Positions 56,141 through 57,156 of a DNA stretch of 57,156 nt are shown one piece after another (position 1 is the stretch's first letter; each line of letters begins with the position of its first letter). Origin of the DNA: Mycoplasma zalophidermidis (GTDB taxonomy: Bacteria; Bacillota_I; Bacilli_A; Mycoplasmatales; Metamycoplasmataceae). The DNA is taken from NCBI RefSeq assembly GCF_018913985.1, contig NZ_JAHMHK010000005.1:1-57156 (forward strand). The letters run 5' to 3'. The translations under genes were made by a program, and so were the position numbers. The notes under the pieces were generated by a model. That model had not been told where the DNA came from. It did not search any database and saw nothing but the letters and a program-made list of their open reading frames with translations.

Positions 56141-56830
56141 ATGACCATTACCTTATTAAGAAGATTGCTTAAAAAGCAACCATGAGTAGTTATTACTGCA
56201 TTTAGATTATTTGATTTAAATAACAGTGTAATTAACGAATTGGCATACCAAGAATTAAAACAACAAGCTATTGAAGCATTGCAAAATTCAAGTCAATTAG
56301 AGCTATTTCTAAAACCTTTTGATGATAAAAAAGTTACTACATCATTAAAAAACATCATTAAAAATGGTGTTAGCTCATTTGAAACTAGCGATCCAATGCA
56401 AAATGTTTTAAATATGATGAGCGTTATAACGGGCTTTACATACAATTTGCTGCAGATTGATAACAAATTTGGACCAATTGATATCGACTTTGTAAACAAC
56501 GAGTTAATTTATGCAATAAATAGTAAAAAAGAATCATTAGTTTTCAATGCTGATAATAACCAAAAATTTAATTCAAAAAGAAATATTTTAATGTTAGAAG
56601 CATTAGAACAATCTAGATATCAAGAATACCTTGATTCTATCACACGCACAACACAAGTATTGATGGAAATATTTGGAGCTTTTTCAGATAGACATATTCT
56701 AACAATTGTTTCTGACGCTGTTGATACCGAATCTTCTGCTGAAATAGACTGAACTAATGAGGACTTTGACTTATATGGTGAAGTAGCTCTAATTAGAAAA
56801 AGCCATAAAAAACCAAAATGTCACATTTAA
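56141..56830 (+). CDS. Conserved-looking protein of unknown function
   Basis: A 229-residue soluble protein. TATAAT at 56112-56117 and AAAGGAGAC before ATG give a clear expression unit. It starts MTITLLRRLLKKQPWVVITAFRLFD and is mostly helical, with SSFETSDPMQNVLNMMSVITGFTYNLLQ in the middle and an acidic segment near 200 (DAVDTESSAEIDWTNEDFD). No signal peptide, no recognised domain. Confidence 0.85.
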
Positions 56831-56861
56831 AAATTTAGGCAAGTCTAAGATTTCCCTTAAT

Positions 56862-56898
56862 AAAATACCAAGCGCATTCCAAATGCACTTGGTATTTT
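56862..56898. terminator. Terminator, usable in both directions
   Basis: AAAATACCAAG ... CTTGGTATTTT with an inner GCATT/AATGC stem; T-rich tail follows on the plus strand. Confidence 0.9.
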
Positions 56899-56950
56899 AA
56901 TTTTTACTTTGTATCCGAGTAATTTTTAACAAAAAATCAATAATAATGTA

Positions 56951-56985
56951 AAAAATTAACACTTTAATTAATGTTAATTTTTTGC
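56951..56985 (-). terminator. Terminator of the right-edge gene
   Basis: AAAAAATTAACA and TGTTAATTTTTT form an inverted repeat around CTTTAATTAA; the T tail suits the minus strand gene. Confidence 0.65.
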
Positions 56986-57007
56986 TATTTTAGTTAATTC
57001 TTAAAAA

Positions 57008-57156
57008 CTAATTATTATCTAATTTATCAATGACATCAAACATATCCTTAAAAAGATTTTCTATAGCATGTCCTTTTTTGTCAAATGTGCCATCATTAAT
57101 TTTGTCATTGAATAACTCATTTGTGCTTGCACCTTCAAAAGTTATTTCCATTTTTC
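57008..57156 (-). CDS. Short acidic protein, possibly cut by window edge
   Basis: An open frame from an ATG at 57151 (MEITFEGASTNELFNDKIND...) to TAG at 57008, 47 residues. The frame is open to the edge, so it may begin outside the window. Soluble, acidic, no family recognised. Confidence 0.5.
   Translation of the reverse strand, partial: KMEITFEGASTNELFNDKINDGTFDKKGHAIENLFKDMFDVIDKLDNN

Noticed and set aside
57008-57151. Certain start of the right-edge gene at 57151
   Set aside because: Just five bases upstream are visible, so no ribosome site can be judged and the gene may extend beyond the window.
1-57156. CRISPR arrays, insertion sequences, rRNA genes or prophage
   Set aside because: No regularly spaced short repeats, transposase-like proteins, rRNA or phage genes were seen; the only tandem repeats are coding.

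Overview
The window reads as part of a low-GC Mollicutes chromosome that uses genetic code 4. TGA must be read as tryptophan in most long genes (for example oppC, aspS, tuf and tsaE), and every conserved protein is full length only with that code. The mix of a giant repeat-containing surface protein resembling the Lmp proteins of Mycoplasma hominis, lipoproteins, an Opp transporter with an enlarged OppF, and a nuclease inside a sugar-transporter operon points to the M. hominis / Mycoplasmopsis side of the mycoplasmas. That placement is inference; no 16S gene is present.

Layout. 1-10.7 kb is a surface-antigen cluster: a truncated membrane-anchored protein on the minus strand whose promoter spacer is a 17-A tract, a 1522-residue protein with exact 426-bp tandem repeats, and a second giant protein broken into two frames by a run of 12 C. 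10.7-13.1 kb holds a HAD phosphatase and an LRR lipoprotein (minus). 13.1-19.3 kb is a BMP-type, probably nucleoside, ABC transporter operon with unusual coiled-coil tails. 19.6-21.1 kb is infC-rpmI-rplT with a structured leader. 21.2-23.5 kb carries tmcAL, a small protein, tRNA-Leu(CAA) and a membrane protein. 23.6-33.2 kb is the oppABCDF operon, preceded by a leader peptide, an intrinsic terminator, a lysine-riboswitch-like aptamer and a second terminator. 33.4-42.3 kb is a seven-gene sugar ABC transporter operon (minus) with a surface nuclease. 42.6-47.2 kb has a lipoprotein, pgsA, tmRNA and small membrane proteins. 47.2-53 kb holds ffh, a GNAT protein, a PC4-like protein, tsaE-tsaB-tsaD and tuf. 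53.4-57.2 kb holds aspS, a prolyl-iminopeptidase-like gene and hypothetical genes.

Together these genes describe a host-dependent cell: it varies its surface proteins by slipped-strand changes, imports peptides, sugars and nucleosides, degrades nucleic acid outside the cell, and keeps core translation and tRNA modification (t6A, ac4C). The most striking items are the lysine aptamer in front of the peptide importer, the poly-C contingency tract joining two halves of a 1745-residue surface protein, and the poly-A tract in a surface-protein promoter.
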